Below, one piece after another: positions 35,290 through 44,941 of a stretch of DNA of 64,000 bases (the stretch's first letter is position 1; every line of letters starts with the position of its first letter). The position numbers and the translations under genes were made by a program. The stretch lies in contig AQTY01000001.1 in the NCBI GenBank assembly GCA_000372225.1, forward strand, positions 62,001 to 126,000, in the 5' to 3' direction. The notes below the pieces were generated by a model. That model did no database searches. It had not been told where the DNA came from and saw only the letters and a program-made list of their open reading frames with translations. The DNA is from Candidatus Nitromaritima sp. SCGC AAA288-L16. Its GTDB lineage: Bacteria > Nitrospinota > Nitrospinia > Nitrospinales > VA-1.

Positions 35290-35934
35290 ATGTCTTTTGT
35301 TTTTGATTCACGAACAGTCAATCGTTTATATAAAAAACTTAGATCAAGTATTCCTATAGCCAGAACAGAGTTGGTCTACAGTAATTATTTTGAACTGTTA
35401 ATAGCAGTAATGCTTACTGCTCAGGCAACAGATAAAATCGTAAATGAAGTAACCCCATCACTTTTTAAAAAATGTCCCAGCCCAAAAAATTTTATTTTAT
35501 ACGGTGAAAAAAAACTAGCTCACTTGATAAAAAGAATCGGGTTAGCACCTACCAAAGCTAAAAATATTATTCTCACGTGTCAAATATTATTAAAAAATCA
35601 CAATGGTGTTATACCTAAAACTCGAGAGGAGTTAGTAGAACTTCCGGGTGTTGGTAGAAAAACGGCGAATGTTGTTTTAAATGAAGCATTTGGAATACCT
35701 ACTATAGCAGTCGATACACATGTTTTTAGAGTTGCCAATCGCACAGGATTAGCGAAGGGAAAGACTGTCCTTGAAATAGAAAAAAAATTAATAGAAGTAA
35801 CTCCAGATAAGTGGAAAAAAGACGCGCACCACTATCTAATTCTCCATGGACGTTATGTTTGCAAAGCAAAAAATTTTAAATGCTCAAACTGCTCCATCAA
35901 AAAAGAATGTCAGTTTAAAAATAAAACTAAATAG
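35290..35934 (+). CDS. nth: Endonuclease III (Nth)
   Basis: Base-excision DNA glycosylase/AP lyase of 214 aa removing oxidised pyrimidines. The helix-hairpin-helix LVELPGVGRKTANVVLN carries the catalytic lysine, VDTHVFRVANR the catalytic aspartate. The C-terminal [4Fe-4S] loop has the exact C-x6-C-x2-C-x5-C spacing (CKAKNFKCSNCSIKKEC). Early on, LLIAVMLTAQATDK is typical. The next gene starts 2 bp after the stop. Confidence 0.96.
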   Translation: MSFVFDSRTVNRLYKKLRSSIPIARTELVYSNYFELLIAVMLTAQATDKIVNEVTPSLFKKCPSPKNFILYGEKKLAHLIKRIGLAPTKAKNIILTCQILLKNHNGVIPKTREELVELPGVGRKTANVVLNEAFGIPTIAVDTHVFRVANRTGLAKGKTVLEIEKKLIEVTPDKWKKDAHHYLILHGRYVCKAKNFKCSNCSIKKECQFKNKTK

Positions 35935-35936
35935 AA

Positions 35937-36695
35937 ATGACCACAAAAAGAAATTATGCAGAGCTTGTAAATCGATTAAGCAAAAAACTAAATAATACCT
36001 TGCAATTTTTTACACTTGACCACATAAAATATTCAAATAACAAATATCCCTTCTATAAAATAATATTAGGAGATCATAATCCGAAGCGGGCGCTAATTTC
36101 AGCAGGAATTCATGGAGATGAACCGGCTGGAATTGAAACAATATGCTCTTTTTTAGAAAATGGTAGATACAAAGCACATTTGGATCAATGGGAAATCACT
36201 ATACTTCCATGTATTAATCCTTATGGTTTTGAAAATGATACCCGTGAAAACCATGAGAACAAAGATTTAAACCGCTTATTTAAGGATCATAATCCTCCAC
36301 TTGAAGTACAATTAGCGAAATCGATTTTTAAGCCTTCATATTTTGATATATCAATTGAATTACATGAGGATTGCGATAGCCACGGCTATTACTTGTTTCA
36401 AAAATCTAATAAACCCAATGGGCTTAAAATCGGAGTTAAAATTATTGAAGCACTGAAAGGCATTATTTCAATTAACTCAGATAAAACTATTGAGAACATG
36501 CCTGCCGATAAAGGCGTTATACACAGAATAAAAGACATCAATCAGATGGAATGGTGGCCTATGGCTGGATATTCGCTTTCAATGAAAACAGACCATTGCT
36601 TAACCCTTGAAACTCCAACCAAGCTAGCTATGGCGACTCGTGTACGTGCGCACCTCGTGGCCCTGGATAATGCCTTAATGTGTTGTCGACAATGA
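35937..36695 (+). CDS. M14-family zinc carboxypeptidase-like protein
   Basis: A 252-aa cytoplasmic protein of the succinylglutamate-desuccinylase/M14 fold. Zinc ligands are in SAGIHGDEPAG (His and Glu) and ELHED (His); INPYGFENDTREN and KDLNRLF line the substrate pocket; the catalytic glutamate is probably in TLETPT near the C-terminus. Relatives include deacylases and murein-peptide amidases. It follows nth with a 2-bp gap but has no obvious functional link. Substrate unknown. Confidence 0.85.
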   Translation: MTTKRNYAELVNRLSKKLNNTLQFFTLDHIKYSNNKYPFYKIILGDHNPKRALISAGIHGDEPAGIETICSFLENGRYKAHLDQWEITILPCINPYGFENDTRENHENKDLNRLFKDHNPPLEVQLAKSIFKPSYFDISIELHEDCDSHGYYLFQKSNKPNGLKIGVKIIEALKGIISINSDKTIENMPADKGVIHRIKDINQMEWWPMAGYSLSMKTDHCLTLETPTKLAMATRVRAHLVALDNALMCCRQ

Positions 36696-36746
36696 AGCCG
36701 TAGTATTCAATTTCATACAAGGGTAGCAAAAAAATATGCGGGGGAC

Positions 36747-38945
36747 TTAACTGGACTTGATGGGAGATATAATAGGAACAACTATTGGCTCTCCAACGGG
36801 AATAGAATTGATGTCCTTCCCTGGATTATAACTATCAAGCAACCAGAAAGGGATAGCGTATATTTCGTTACATATTTCCCATGCGGTTTCTCCCTTGGCC
36901 ATATTTCGTACTAAAAGCTTATCAATCATAAAATTATTAAAAAAATCTTCCTGTATAGCTTTATGGTATTCCTGTCGTTTTTCTTCAAAAAGATCTGGTT
37001 GCACATTTAAGAATGGAATTTTTATTTCTGCATGAATATTTAACTTAGAACTCTTATTCATCCTATTAAGATTTATAATTTTTTTAACCGGTAATTTACT
37101 CCACTCCGCATAGTGACTTAATGTTTCATCAAAATCTACAATAATGATTCCAACCTGAGATGAGCTTTGGGTATTGTTCCTAGTAGCAAAGGAAACCGGG
37201 CGAAATGCAGGCCTACCCTGATTGGCTTTATCTACAGATTTAATATGAGCAAGATTAACTTTAAAGTCTTTAGTTGTTAGTTTTTCTGAATTATTTCTTT
37301 TTGGATCAGATTTATAAGCATTTAGGTGGACAACTTTAGATCTGGATGCAATCTGTATTCGATTATTTAATGATTTTTCTCCAGAAGGAACTTTTAACAA
37401 CTGACCGCGAATAATCTGATCCGGATATTTAATTCGATTTAACCTGAGTAACTCGTTTACTTCAGTATCAAATCGATTAGCAATTTTCGTTAGATTATCA
37501 TTGCTACGTACTTGATAGTTAATTAGCTCACCACTATATTTCTTCTGATTTTGCTTTACCATACGAACTGAAGGGTAAGCCGAACCTCCCCTACTAGGCA
37601 AACGAACTACCTGCCCTATATATATTTTATTTCTATGAGTCAGGTTGTTATATGAATATAACTTATTGACTGAAGTTGTAAATCGCGATGCAATTTCCGA
37701 AAGGGTATCCCCTCTCCGAACGGTATACCATTTTGAGCGAATCTGATTATTATGACGCTCACTAGCTGGAATAATCTGATAAAAATCTCTTCGTTGAGAA
37801 AATTTATTTTGGGGTGCTTGAAAGGTAAAGTTTCGTGGGATTCGCTTCTGACCAGATATAACTGGCCTTCTAAGAGCAGGATTATATTTTGCTACTTCAT
37901 CTCTTGTCATATTCAAGCTAGACATAACACTATTTATGTGGACAAAATCTTTAAAAACAACGGAAGATAAATTTAGAGCTTTATTAAAATTAGCATATGG
38001 GAAGTATTTATTCTTATTTTTCACAACATGCAGTGCCGCTAAAAATTCCGCATAGAAATTTTTAGAGGCAAAACCAAAGCTACGGCTTCTGTAGCCATTG
38101 ATCACATCAACAATGTTGGCTCCATAACGTTTTTTAGCATTTTTCATTCCCTGAGTGCCATGATTATATGCTGTAATTGCAAGTGGCCAACTTTGCAACG
38201 CATCAAAGTTTGATTTTAAAAGTTTCGCTCCAGCAATAGTAGATAAAATTGGATCTCTGCGTTCATCCACATCATAACCAACATTCATAAACAAACGCCC
38301 TGTTCCACGAGTAAATTGCCAAATTCCAGCCGCCCCGGCACTGGAGTAAGCATTTACTTGAAATGAAGACTCGACATGCGGGAGCACCGTTAACTCTAAA
38401 GGTAGTTTAGCTTCAGAGAAAATTTGATTAATTTGATCTTTATACATGCCGGAACGTTCAATACCTGACTTAAAGCGATCCTTCTGGCCTACTTGAACTC
38501 TTATTCTCCGGGAGGCTTTTCTAAAATCTGACTTAACCAAGTGGTACACTCTTTTAGCGTCACCTTTTAAGGACAGATGTTTTTTTGTTCTGGCTATTTG
38601 GAGTAGCAACTTTTTATACTTTCTTTTAACCCTTTCAAACCTGTATTCCCTTGCCCTATTGGACATTTTTGAACCGTTTTTTATATAAACAATCTCATAA
38701 ATTATGCCAAGGTTATCCATGTCATGAACAACATAATGATCTGTAGAGTATTCAGAATAGATTTTTTTCCAAAACTCTACCTTTGACTCAAGGCCTACCG
38801 GGGTCGAAAAATGATAATGGTGCAATGTGTGAACTTCTCTGTTCAGCTTTGCATGTGCATTACCTTGAAAAGAAAACAACAATATCAAAAACAGGGGAAA
38901 AGTCTTTATAGCTATATCCAATAAATTTTTATCTTTCACTTGCAT
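36747..38945 (-). CDS. mltD: Membrane-bound lytic transglycosylase D-like, LysM repeats
   Basis: Periplasmic peptidoglycan lytic transglycosylase of 732 aa. A signal peptide ends at NAHA near residue 32. The SLT domain has the catalytic glutamate in LPHVESSFQVNAYSSAGAAGIWQFTRGTG, then WPLAITAYNHG. Two clear LysM domains follow (YTVRRGDTLSEIASRFTTS; YQVRSNDNLTKIANRFD) and two degenerate ones in the C-terminal third (VDFDETLSHYAEWSKLPV; MAKGETAWEICNEIYAI). The lipobox of classical MltD is absent, so it is probably not a lipoprotein. It lies alone, facing away from the flagellar run. Confidence 0.92.
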   Translation of the reverse strand: MQVKDKNLLDIAIKTFPLFLILLFSFQGNAHAKLNREVHTLHHYHFSTPVGLESKVEFWKKIYSEYSTDHYVVHDMDNLGIIYEIVYIKNGSKMSNRAREYRFERVKRKYKKLLLQIARTKKHLSLKGDAKRVYHLVKSDFRKASRRIRVQVGQKDRFKSGIERSGMYKDQINQIFSEAKLPLELTVLPHVESSFQVNAYSSAGAAGIWQFTRGTGRLFMNVGYDVDERRDPILSTIAGAKLLKSNFDALQSWPLAITAYNHGTQGMKNAKKRYGANIVDVINGYRSRSFGFASKNFYAEFLAALHVVKNKNKYFPYANFNKALNLSSVVFKDFVHINSVMSSLNMTRDEVAKYNPALRRPVISGQKRIPRNFTFQAPQNKFSQRRDFYQIIPASERHNNQIRSKWYTVRRGDTLSEIASRFTTSVNKLYSYNNLTHRNKIYIGQVVRLPSRGGSAYPSVRMVKQNQKKYSGELINYQVRSNDNLTKIANRFDTEVNELLRLNRIKYPDQIIRGQLLKVPSGEKSLNNRIQIASRSKVVHLNAYKSDPKRNNSEKLTTKDFKVNLAHIKSVDKANQGRPAFRPVSFATRNNTQSSSQVGIIIVDFDETLSHYAEWSKLPVKKIINLNRMNKSSKLNIHAEIKIPFLNVQPDLFEEKRQEYHKAIQEDFFNNFMIDKLLVRNMAKGETAWEICNEIYAIPFWLLDSYNPGKDINSIPVGEPIVVPIISPIKSS

Positions 38946-39130
38946 GAAGTTTTGTTTTTTAAAAGGGGTGAAAACAATAAATAAAGTAGGACTTGAAAAG
39001 GGTTTAAAGTTTTATTATAAAGCCATTTAAACGCTTTATTTTTCAACAAGCTAACAAAGCTTATGCATACAGTCAAGAAAAACCTCCCCCCTGAAATTAA
39101 ACTTTTAAAATCATTAACTCCCATCTAAGC

Positions 39131-39421
39131 TTATTTAACTTTCGACGAATACTCACCATTGAGCTTATACACAAAGGACAATAATTCAGCCACAACCTGG
39201 TATAAGGATGCCGGAATTTCTCTATTTAAATCAACTTGCGAGAGAAGGTGGACCAAGTCTGGATCTTCCTTAATCGGAACATTATTTTCTTTTGCCAAAG
39301 AAATAATTTTTTCCGCAATTAGTCCCTTACCCTTTGCAGTAACAACGGGAGATTTGTTAACTCGATTGTCGTACTGAAGCGACACTGCAGACCGATCGGG
39401 CTTCTTTTCGATGTTACTCAT
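39131..39421 (-). CDS. FhlB-type protein (FlhB C-terminal-domain homologue)
   Basis: A 96-aa soluble protein matching the cytoplasmic domain of FlhB/YscU after its autocleavage site: AVSLQYDNRVNKSPVVTAKGKGLIAEKIISLAKENNVPIKEDP. FlhB controls the switch of flagellar export from hook to filament proteins; such stand-alone versions can partly replace the cleaved FlhB domain. It has no membrane helices and lacks NPTH. It overlaps the FliK-like gene by 4 bp, a classic pairing in many flagellated bacteria. Confidence 0.9.
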   Translation of the reverse strand: MSNIEKKPDRSAVSLQYDNRVNKSPVVTAKGKGLIAEKIISLAKENNVPIKEDPDLVHLLSQVDLNREIPASLYQVVAELLSFVYKLNGEYSSKVK

Positions 39422-40977
39422 GTTGTTAAATCCACCAATCTATCAGAGTCACATGCTAATAACTGGTTTAATTGTTTATCCAATTCTCTGTCAATATTAC
39501 CAACAACTGAACAGGATGCATTAACCTCAAAACCTAAGTCTCCTAAGCAAGAACAAAAATCTTTAAGATTACTGTCTATAAATTGGGCTACATTTTGATT
39601 TTCAACATCAATTCGGACTGATATAGACTCCTTATTCATTTTTGCATCAACACGAAGGTTTCCGAGCGCTGATAATTGCAACAGAAAAACAAGAAGCACA
39701 TCATCATTATTTTTATTGCCTTTTCCTTTTCCCTCATCTTCAGGCCGTCGCAAATAAAGATTAACTGTCTTACCAATCATAAAGGGATCAGGAATTTGTA
39801 ACAAGATAAGTTGATTTTCTTGACGTGCAAATTGATTGGTCAACTGCTGTAATTCAATATTTTCAATTGCTCGGTGTAAAACTTTAACAATCTCCATAAA
39901 TTGACGCCGCTGACTAACTGAAGTATCTTTTTCAACACTCCGTATCTCTATCAATTCCAATAACTTTATAAGTTGCCCTTTTAAGTCATTTTTTACATTA
40001 AGTGGGACTTCAAAAGGCTCTTTCCTTTGAAAAATATTTTTTACTTTTGGCTCGTAATTTATGCCTGATAAATCTATTTGTTGTTTTAGTTGGGCACTGC
40101 CTTGACTTGGAAAATTTTTTACCAGGGGTGGAGTTTTGAGAAAATTCAAAGTTTTGGCTAAACGCCCAACTAAACCGGTTTTAGCACTGAGATTTTTAAT
40201 ATCCTCAGATGAATTAACCAAGATATCTAGTTTTTCAAGCATTTCACCAAACGGCTCTTTAAAAGGTAATAAAGATTTAATTTTAAAAATATCAACCAGC
40301 TTAGGCGTACTATCCGGAGGAACCACAAGCCTAAATCCATCTCCGTGTGGGGTTACTACTAAAGAAACATTTTCCCCAGTCTTGGGTAGCACAGAAGAAA
40401 AGTAGGCAGTTATCAATTTATTTTCAAAATTAACAACTATATTATTTTTTCCAGAAACATCTACAACGGTAGCCTTTATTGATTCACCCGATGTGAGGTT
40501 CATATTGTCGATTTCACGTGCCGACAAATCTCTAGAAATAATATTACTAGGTTTTGATAGGGTGGGATTAGGGTTAGAATCAAAAATTGATTTTTTATCG
40601 AACACTTGACTTGATGGAATTTTAGAAAAATTTTTGTCAGAGATTTGGGTTCTATCCTCAAAACTAGGTGACGGGGAAGCTAAATGAGAGTCGAGTATTT
40701 TTATCTGTAATGGTAATTCAGAGGAAGGTTTATACACTCGAGCGGAAAATGAATGCCCTGGAGTTAAAGGATGTCGTGTTTCAACCGTTACCCGTTTATT
40801 AAACATTTTTATAATAGCTTTATTTTTCTCGGGCAATGATTCTAAAACGGTAGCCTGGAATAGTGCTCCCGATTTGAGAAACTTGTTTAAGCTAGGGAGA
40901 GTATCGAGAGAACTATTGACCAATATCAATTTCAATGAATTTTCAGATAGACCTTCAGGAATCAATTCAACCTCCAA
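39418..40977 (-). CDS. FliK-like hook-length control protein
   Basis: A 519-aa protein. The C-terminal 130 residues, with DPFMIGKTVNLYLRRPEDEG, LLVFLLQLSALGNLRVDAKM and SVRIDVENQNVAQFI, match the FliK C-terminal (Flg_hook) domain, which acts on FlhB to end hook export. The N-terminal part is a set of beta-rich repeats (ATVLESLPEKNKAIIKMFNKRV; ATVVDVSGKNNIVVNFENKLI), about 95 residues apart in two copies, and the middle is Ser/Pro-rich. Coupling to the FhlB-type gene supports the call. Confidence 0.82.
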   Translation of the reverse strand: MEVELIPEGLSENSLKLILVNSSLDTLPSLNKFLKSGALFQATVLESLPEKNKAIIKMFNKRVTVETRHPLTPGHSFSARVYKPSSELPLQIKILDSHLASPSPSFEDRTQISDKNFSKIPSSQVFDKKSIFDSNPNPTLSKPSNIISRDLSAREIDNMNLTSGESIKATVVDVSGKNNIVVNFENKLITAYFSSVLPKTGENVSLVVTPHGDGFRLVVPPDSTPKLVDIFKIKSLLPFKEPFGEMLEKLDILVNSSEDIKNLSAKTGLVGRLAKTLNFLKTPPLVKNFPSQGSAQLKQQIDLSGINYEPKVKNIFQRKEPFEVPLNVKNDLKGQLIKLLELIEIRSVEKDTSVSQRRQFMEIVKVLHRAIENIELQQLTNQFARQENQLILLQIPDPFMIGKTVNLYLRRPEDEGKGKGNKNNDDVLLVFLLQLSALGNLRVDAKMNKESISVRIDVENQNVAQFIDSNLKDFCSCLGDLGFEVNASCSVVGNIDRELDKQLNQLLACDSDRLVDLTT

Positions 40978-41037
40978 TTAAAAAGCAAAGGATTGATCAT
41001 TGCAAAAACAAAAGAACATATAGTTTTTGATTTTTTT

Positions 41038-41379
41038 TTAAACGGTAAGATTGATGTTCTGCCCTTGGTGAGAATCACCTTTAAAGACATTTTCTTGAGT
41101 AGAATTTGGGAGGGCCTTTTCAAGATCATTATTTTGCTTTGATTTATTGCGAAGTCTAATCTCGCGCCTTCGTTTGGCCTCAGGGCTAATTGAGTCTGCG
41201 GCTTCTGTTTTCTCAGGGTCCTGAACTTCAATTTGTTTCAATTCATTTACAGCAACTTGTTCCTCCTGAATTTGCTGAGCAGTAATTGACGGAAGTTGCT
41301 GCATAGTCTGCTGCAACTTTTCCGCATGTGTTCCCATTTGAAGAGTTTGCTGAGTATTTACAATTTCTGTGGTTGGCAT
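41038..41379 (-). CDS. Small flagellar-cluster protein of unknown function
   Basis: A 113-aa polar, glutamine-rich protein: MPTTEIVNTQQTLQMG, EKLQQTMQQL, and EAKRRREIRLRNKS. It is predicted mostly helical or disordered, with no signal or membrane segment. It sits 60 bp upstream of the FliK-like gene and 121 bp after fliL on the same strand; similar small proteins at this place are common in deltaproteobacterial flagellar clusters. Function unknown. Confidence 0.7.
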   Translation of the reverse strand: MPTTEIVNTQQTLQMGTHAEKLQQTMQQLPSITAQQIQEEQVAVNELKQIEVQDPEKTEAADSISPEAKRRREIRLRNKSKQNNDLEKALPNSTQENVFKGDSHQGQNINLTV

Positions 41380-41500
41380 GGGTTAAACCAATCGATTACA
41401 AATAAGAGACATTAATCAATATAGCTCAACAACCTCCATTGTCAAGCGAACCAATACAAGCAACCAGTTAGTTATTAACTTATACGGCAAAAGAAAAAGT

Positions 41501-42088
41501 CTACTTAACTATAAATTCAGAAAAATAGACCTCTTGAACCACACCCGTCCCAACTGGCAAAAGTTCGTTAACCTTAGTAATAATCCTTTTTTTTACTCGT
41601 TCTTTAGTGGACTCTATTTTTGTGGTGAGATTTTTATAGCTTTGCCTAAGAAGAATATTATAAATTCTTTTTCGAATACCGGGCAGATTTTTAGAAATCT
41701 GCCCTCCTAACCCTGCATTGCTCATACTAAAACTAGGGGTAACCAGAAGGAAACGACCTGATTCTTCCTTACTCTTTAGTTTAATAGGGAAAAAAAATGA
41801 CTTGAGAGGGTACATGTGAACTTTTTCAAACTTTGGTTGAGCTAATCCACTACCAGAATCGTCGACCTCCCCTAAAGCGTCTTCTGTTTCTGAATCAACC
41901 CCCTCTTCCGTCACGACATCGTTTTTTGGCTCATCTCCTGAGAGAAAATAATACGCAGCACCACCAATAAGCAAAAGAAGAAGCAAAGCACCGCCGCCAA
42001 CCATAATCATTAATTTTTTATCGGATTTAAGCTTTGCAATTAAGCTCGGTTCACTACTATCTGATTCAGTTGTATCGTCTTCGGCCAT
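41501..42088 (-). CDS. fliL: Flagellar basal-body-associated protein FliL
   Basis: Single-pass inner-membrane protein of 195 aa that associates with stator complexes around the motor. A cytoplasmic tail rich in D/E/S is followed by the membrane helix IMVGGGALLLLLLIGGAAYYFL (residues 29-50), an acidic linker, then the FliL periplasmic domain ending VNELLPVGTGVVQEVYFSEFIVK, a strong family signature. The acidic linker makes it slightly longer than typical. It starts 21 bp after coaE. Confidence 0.93.
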   Translation of the reverse strand: MAEDDTTESDSSEPSLIAKLKSDKKLMIMVGGGALLLLLLIGGAAYYFLSGDEPKNDVVTEEGVDSETEDALGEVDDSGSGLAQPKFEKVHMYPLKSFFFPIKLKSKEESGRFLLVTPSFSMSNAGLGGQISKNLPGIRKRIYNILLRQSYKNLTTKIESTKERVKKRIITKVNELLPVGTGVVQEVYFSEFIVK

Positions 42089-42109
42089 AATTCTTGATTA
42101 AATATTACT

Positions 42110-42715
42110 CTACGCAAGAGTCTTAAGTTCGGAGTACAAACGATGTACCTGAGATTTTAATAAGTCTCGCCCCCTTGTGTTATCTAAAACATAATCGGCA
42201 TAATTCAATTTTTCCTCTAGTGACATTTGTGATTTAAGACGACTTTTAACGGATGCACGAGATTCTCCGTCACGGTTCATAACACGTTGAATTTGCTTGT
42301 TTTGAGTACTTTGAACAATTATAACTTTAGCAACATTTTTATAGTTTTGTGATTCAATCAATAACGCGGAATCAATAATAACTACAGCTTCAGGGTTTAT
42401 CTTTTGGTGGTCTGAATATATATTTTTTTCTTCTGCTATAACGCGGCGATGCAAAATAACTTCTAGAGTATCTCTCTTTTTAGCACTTTGGAATACTTCA
42501 ACTGCTAATTTTGACCTATTCAAAGTTTTGTCAGAGTTCAGGTATTCCTTGCCAAACTTGTCAACAATTTCTTCCCAAGCGGGTTGATGGGGAACAACAA
42601 GCTGTCGACTTATAAGGTCTGCATCAATAATATATGCACCTAATTCCTTAAAGTACGATGCAGCAAGGGACTTTCCTGATCCTATATTCCCCGTCAATCC
42701 AATTAATATGGACAT
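42110..42715 (-). CDS. coaE: Dephospho-CoA kinase (CoaE)
   Basis: Final enzyme of coenzyme A synthesis, 201 aa. The P-loop GLTGNIGSGKS is at residues 6-16, followed by FKELGAYIIDADLISRQLV, the LHRRVIAEE motif, VVIDSALLIES and YADYVLDNTRG near the end. It lies between the class IV aminotransferase (12-bp gap) and fliL, an example of housekeeping genes inside a flagellar run. Confidence 0.95.
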   Translation of the reverse strand: MSILIGLTGNIGSGKSLAASYFKELGAYIIDADLISRQLVVPHQPAWEEIVDKFGKEYLNSDKTLNRSKLAVEVFQSAKKRDTLEVILHRRVIAEEKNIYSDHQKINPEAVVIIDSALLIESQNYKNVAKVIIVQSTQNKQIQRVMNRDGESRASVKSRLKSQMSLEEKLNYADYVLDNTRGRDLLKSQVHRLYSELKTLA

Positions 42716-42727
42716 AGCAATCCTTTA

Positions 42728-43585
42728 TCACTCGAAGCGCTCTAGAAAGTTTTCATACAAACAAATCAAACTTCGAGTAATGGGACCTGGCTTCCCATCA
42801 CCAACAATTTTCCTATCCAAACGAGTAACGGGCATAAGATTTTTAACGGAACCAGTCAAAAACATTTCATCAGCATTTTCAAGAACCTCAACAGGCCAAG
42901 CCCCTTGTTCTAATCGAAATCCATTTTCCTGGCTGAGTTTAATAACCACATCTCTTGTTATACCAGCTAATATTCCACAATCTAAAGAAGGTGTCATGAG
43001 AGTTCCATTTCGAACAAAAAAGAAATTACTTGTTGTGCTCTCGGTTAAATGACCGCGTGAATTCAGCATCAATGCATCATGAGCACCAAGACGCTCAGAC
43101 TCAATTTTAGCAAGTACATTATTTAAATAATTTCCAGTTTTAATGCTAGGACTCAGGGCATTTTTTGAATTTCTCTGAACGCTGACAACAGCAAGATGAA
43201 TCCCATTTTCATAGAAATCTGATGGGTATATATGCGCAGGAGTCACGTAAATGAGAACGAGTGGAGCGTGGCAGGACGAAGGGTCAATATTTATGTCTCC
43301 CACACCACGAGTCACAACTATACGGACATAGGATTCTTGATTTGCCGCATCTGCGAGAGTGCGGTCAATCTGTTCCCTCAACCAAAAATCATCAAACGGA
43401 ATGACAAGTTCGATTCCTCCCGCGGAACGACGCAATCGTTTTAAATGTTCATCAAGAAAACAAGGACGATTTTTTCTAGTATTAACAACCTCGTAAACAC
43501 TATCGCCAAATAAAAAACCATGGTCAAAAACTGAAACAAACGCTTCTTCTTTTATCATTCCGTTAATATTAATACGTGTCATCAT
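42728..43585 (-). CDS. Class IV aminotransferase (branched-chain or D-amino acid type)
   Basis: PLP enzyme of 285 aa, fold type IV. INGMIKEEAFVSVFDHGFLFGDSVYEVV, the PLP lysine in PSIKTGNYLNNVLA, HLTESTTSNFFFV, and GITRDVVIKL are clear. The group covers IlvE, D-alanine aminotransferase and aminodeoxychorismate lyase. It differs from the PabC-like enzyme at 15293-16165 in having SIKTGNYLNN, more like branched-chain/D-amino acid enzymes. No neighbouring gene fixes its substrate. Confidence 0.88.
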   Translation of the reverse strand: MMTRININGMIKEEAFVSVFDHGFLFGDSVYEVVNTRKNRPCFLDEHLKRLRRSAGGIELVIPFDDFWLREQIDRTLADAANQESYVRIVVTRGVGDINIDPSSCHAPLVLIYVTPAHIYPSDFYENGIHLAVVSVQRNSKNALSPSIKTGNYLNNVLAKIESERLGAHDALMLNSRGHLTESTTSNFFFVRNGTLMTPSLDCGILAGITRDVVIKLSQENGFRLEQGAWPVEVLENADEMFLTGSVKNLMPVTRLDRKIVGDGKPGPITRSLICLYENFLERFE

Positions 43586-43613
43586 GCAATCTAATATTAA
43601 AATATATAAAAAT

Positions 43614-44348
43614 CTATTTAGTAGGAAATGTTTTCAGGAGGTCGTTTAATTCGTTCTTATCTTTTTTTGTGTGGTTATCCATAGCACCTTCTTCAGGTCT
43701 ATTTTTTATTCCCCCTTGAATCGCATCCAGCAATTCTTCTTTTTTATGTTTTATACCTTGAGTAATTGCATTAAGGTCACCTATTTTTTTTAATTTTTCT
43801 TGAACCTCATCCACGGACATTTCTGAAGAAAAATCTAAAAATTTGTCGATGTAAGGTTCTTGACTGACCAAGGAAATAATTTTTTCTAAATAGGGTGTAA
43901 TAATCGATCCCTGAGTAACCTTTTCATAACCCCCGCTAAATAAACCTAATGGAAACATTATAATAGCTACAATAACAAGTCCTTTTAGAACTCCAAGCGC
44001 CCCACCTACAATGCGATCAAGAAAGGAAATAGCAAGTGTCCCCTCTACACTTTTTCTGATCAATTGACCAAGCAGACCAAAAATGATTTTTACTATAAAA
44101 ATAATAAACAGCCCTACTGAAATTTTAACAACAGTGAAAACTATCGTGAATTCGGAAATACGAGCCATAATCTCTTGAGAAACCATCGACTGAAGAGTCG
44201 TGGCAAATTCCTCGTAGTAATCCATGGCCAAAACATAACCTACCAAATAACCAAGCAAAGAAAATATTTCCCTAACCATTCCCTTAGAAAAGGAATAAAC
44301 AAAACAAATACCAATAATAAAGATAATGACAAAATCAAATATACTCAT
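43614..44348 (-). CDS. CvpA-family membrane protein
   Basis: A 244-aa inner-membrane protein with four N-terminal helices: FDFVIIFIIGICFVYSFSKG, FSLLGYLVGYVLAM, the FTVVKISVGLFIIFIVKIIFG segment, and GGALGVLKGLVIVAIIMF. The motif SKGMVREIFSLLGYLVG is typical of CvpA (colicin V production and envelope stress). The last 90 residues are cytoplasmic, charged and helical. The ATG at 44348 is preferred to an in-frame TTG three codons upstream. Confidence 0.9.
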   Translation of the reverse strand: MSIFDFVIIFIIGICFVYSFSKGMVREIFSLLGYLVGYVLAMDYYEEFATTLQSMVSQEIMARISEFTIVFTVVKISVGLFIIFIVKIIFGLLGQLIRKSVEGTLAISFLDRIVGGALGVLKGLVIVAIIMFPLGLFSGGYEKVTQGSIITPYLEKIISLVSQEPYIDKFLDFSSEMSVDEVQEKLKKIGDLNAITQGIKHKKEELLDAIQGGIKNRPEEGAMDNHTKKDKNELNDLLKTFPTK

Positions 44349-44407
44349 AATAACCAATTGAGAATCGCATAATCATTAACTGCGCTGCGATAATAAGGAA
44401 TGATAGC

Positions 44408-44917
44408 CTAACCAAGTTTATTTATATAGTTGGCATAAATGAAGCTAAAGGTTGACGTATGTATTTCAGGGTTTAATTGCATCAAAGCTCTTACTTCGGA
44501 TAACTTCATATATCTACCCTCAGAAATCTCATTCTTATTGATACAGATATTACTATCTGTAACACATTTATATACACGAACATGCTCCCAAAAGGTCATA
44601 CTTTGAGCGGGAATGGATAAAACCTCATCTAATTGAACATCCGAAAGACTTAATTCTTCATTAAGTTCTCGTTTTGCACAAGTAATATAATCTTCCTCTG
44701 ATTCGACATGCCCTGCTGCAGAAGAATCCCATAACCCAGGGCTTTCGTCCTTAATCATCGCCCTCTTCTGAAGAAACAAACTACCAGTAGAGTTAAAAAC
44801 AAGAATATGTACCGACCTATGCATTAAGTCATTATTATGGACTTGGAGTCTAGACGCTTTACCTATAACCATATCTTCTGAATCGACCACATCAAAAATT
44901 TCATCGGATTCACTCAT
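44408..44917 (-). CDS. Nudix hydrolase (Idi/YfcD-like)
   Basis: A 169-aa Nudix protein. The Nudix box GHVESEEDYITCAKRELNEEL fits GX5EX7REUXEE. The upstream VVDSEDMVIGKASRLQVHNNDLMHRSVHILVFN and FLQKRAMIKDESPGLWDSSAAGH are like isopentenyl-diphosphate isomerase and YfcD-type proteins. True type I Idi needs a cysteine in the pocket and metal-binding histidines; only part of that pattern is seen, so a general Nudix hydrolase is the safer call. Confidence 0.88.
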   Translation of the reverse strand: MSESDEIFDVVDSEDMVIGKASRLQVHNNDLMHRSVHILVFNSTGSLFLQKRAMIKDESPGLWDSSAAGHVESEEDYITCAKRELNEELSLSDVQLDEVLSIPAQSMTFWEHVRVYKCVTDSNICINKNEISEGRYMKLSEVRALMQLNPEIHTSTFSFIYANYINKLG

Positions 44918-44941
44918 AAAACTATCAAAAAATAAAAATTA

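Noticed and set aside
38936..39124. Possible 62-aa hydrophobic protein on the minus strand just after the FhlB-type gene
   Set aside because: It overlaps the start of mltD, has no family-like motif, and its composition follows the T-rich DNA; more likely the mltD leader.
40962..41231. 89-aa frame on the minus strand overlapping the small flagellar-cluster gene
   Set aside because: It is a shifted reading of the glutamine-rich gene at 41038-41379, whose start and spacing are better.
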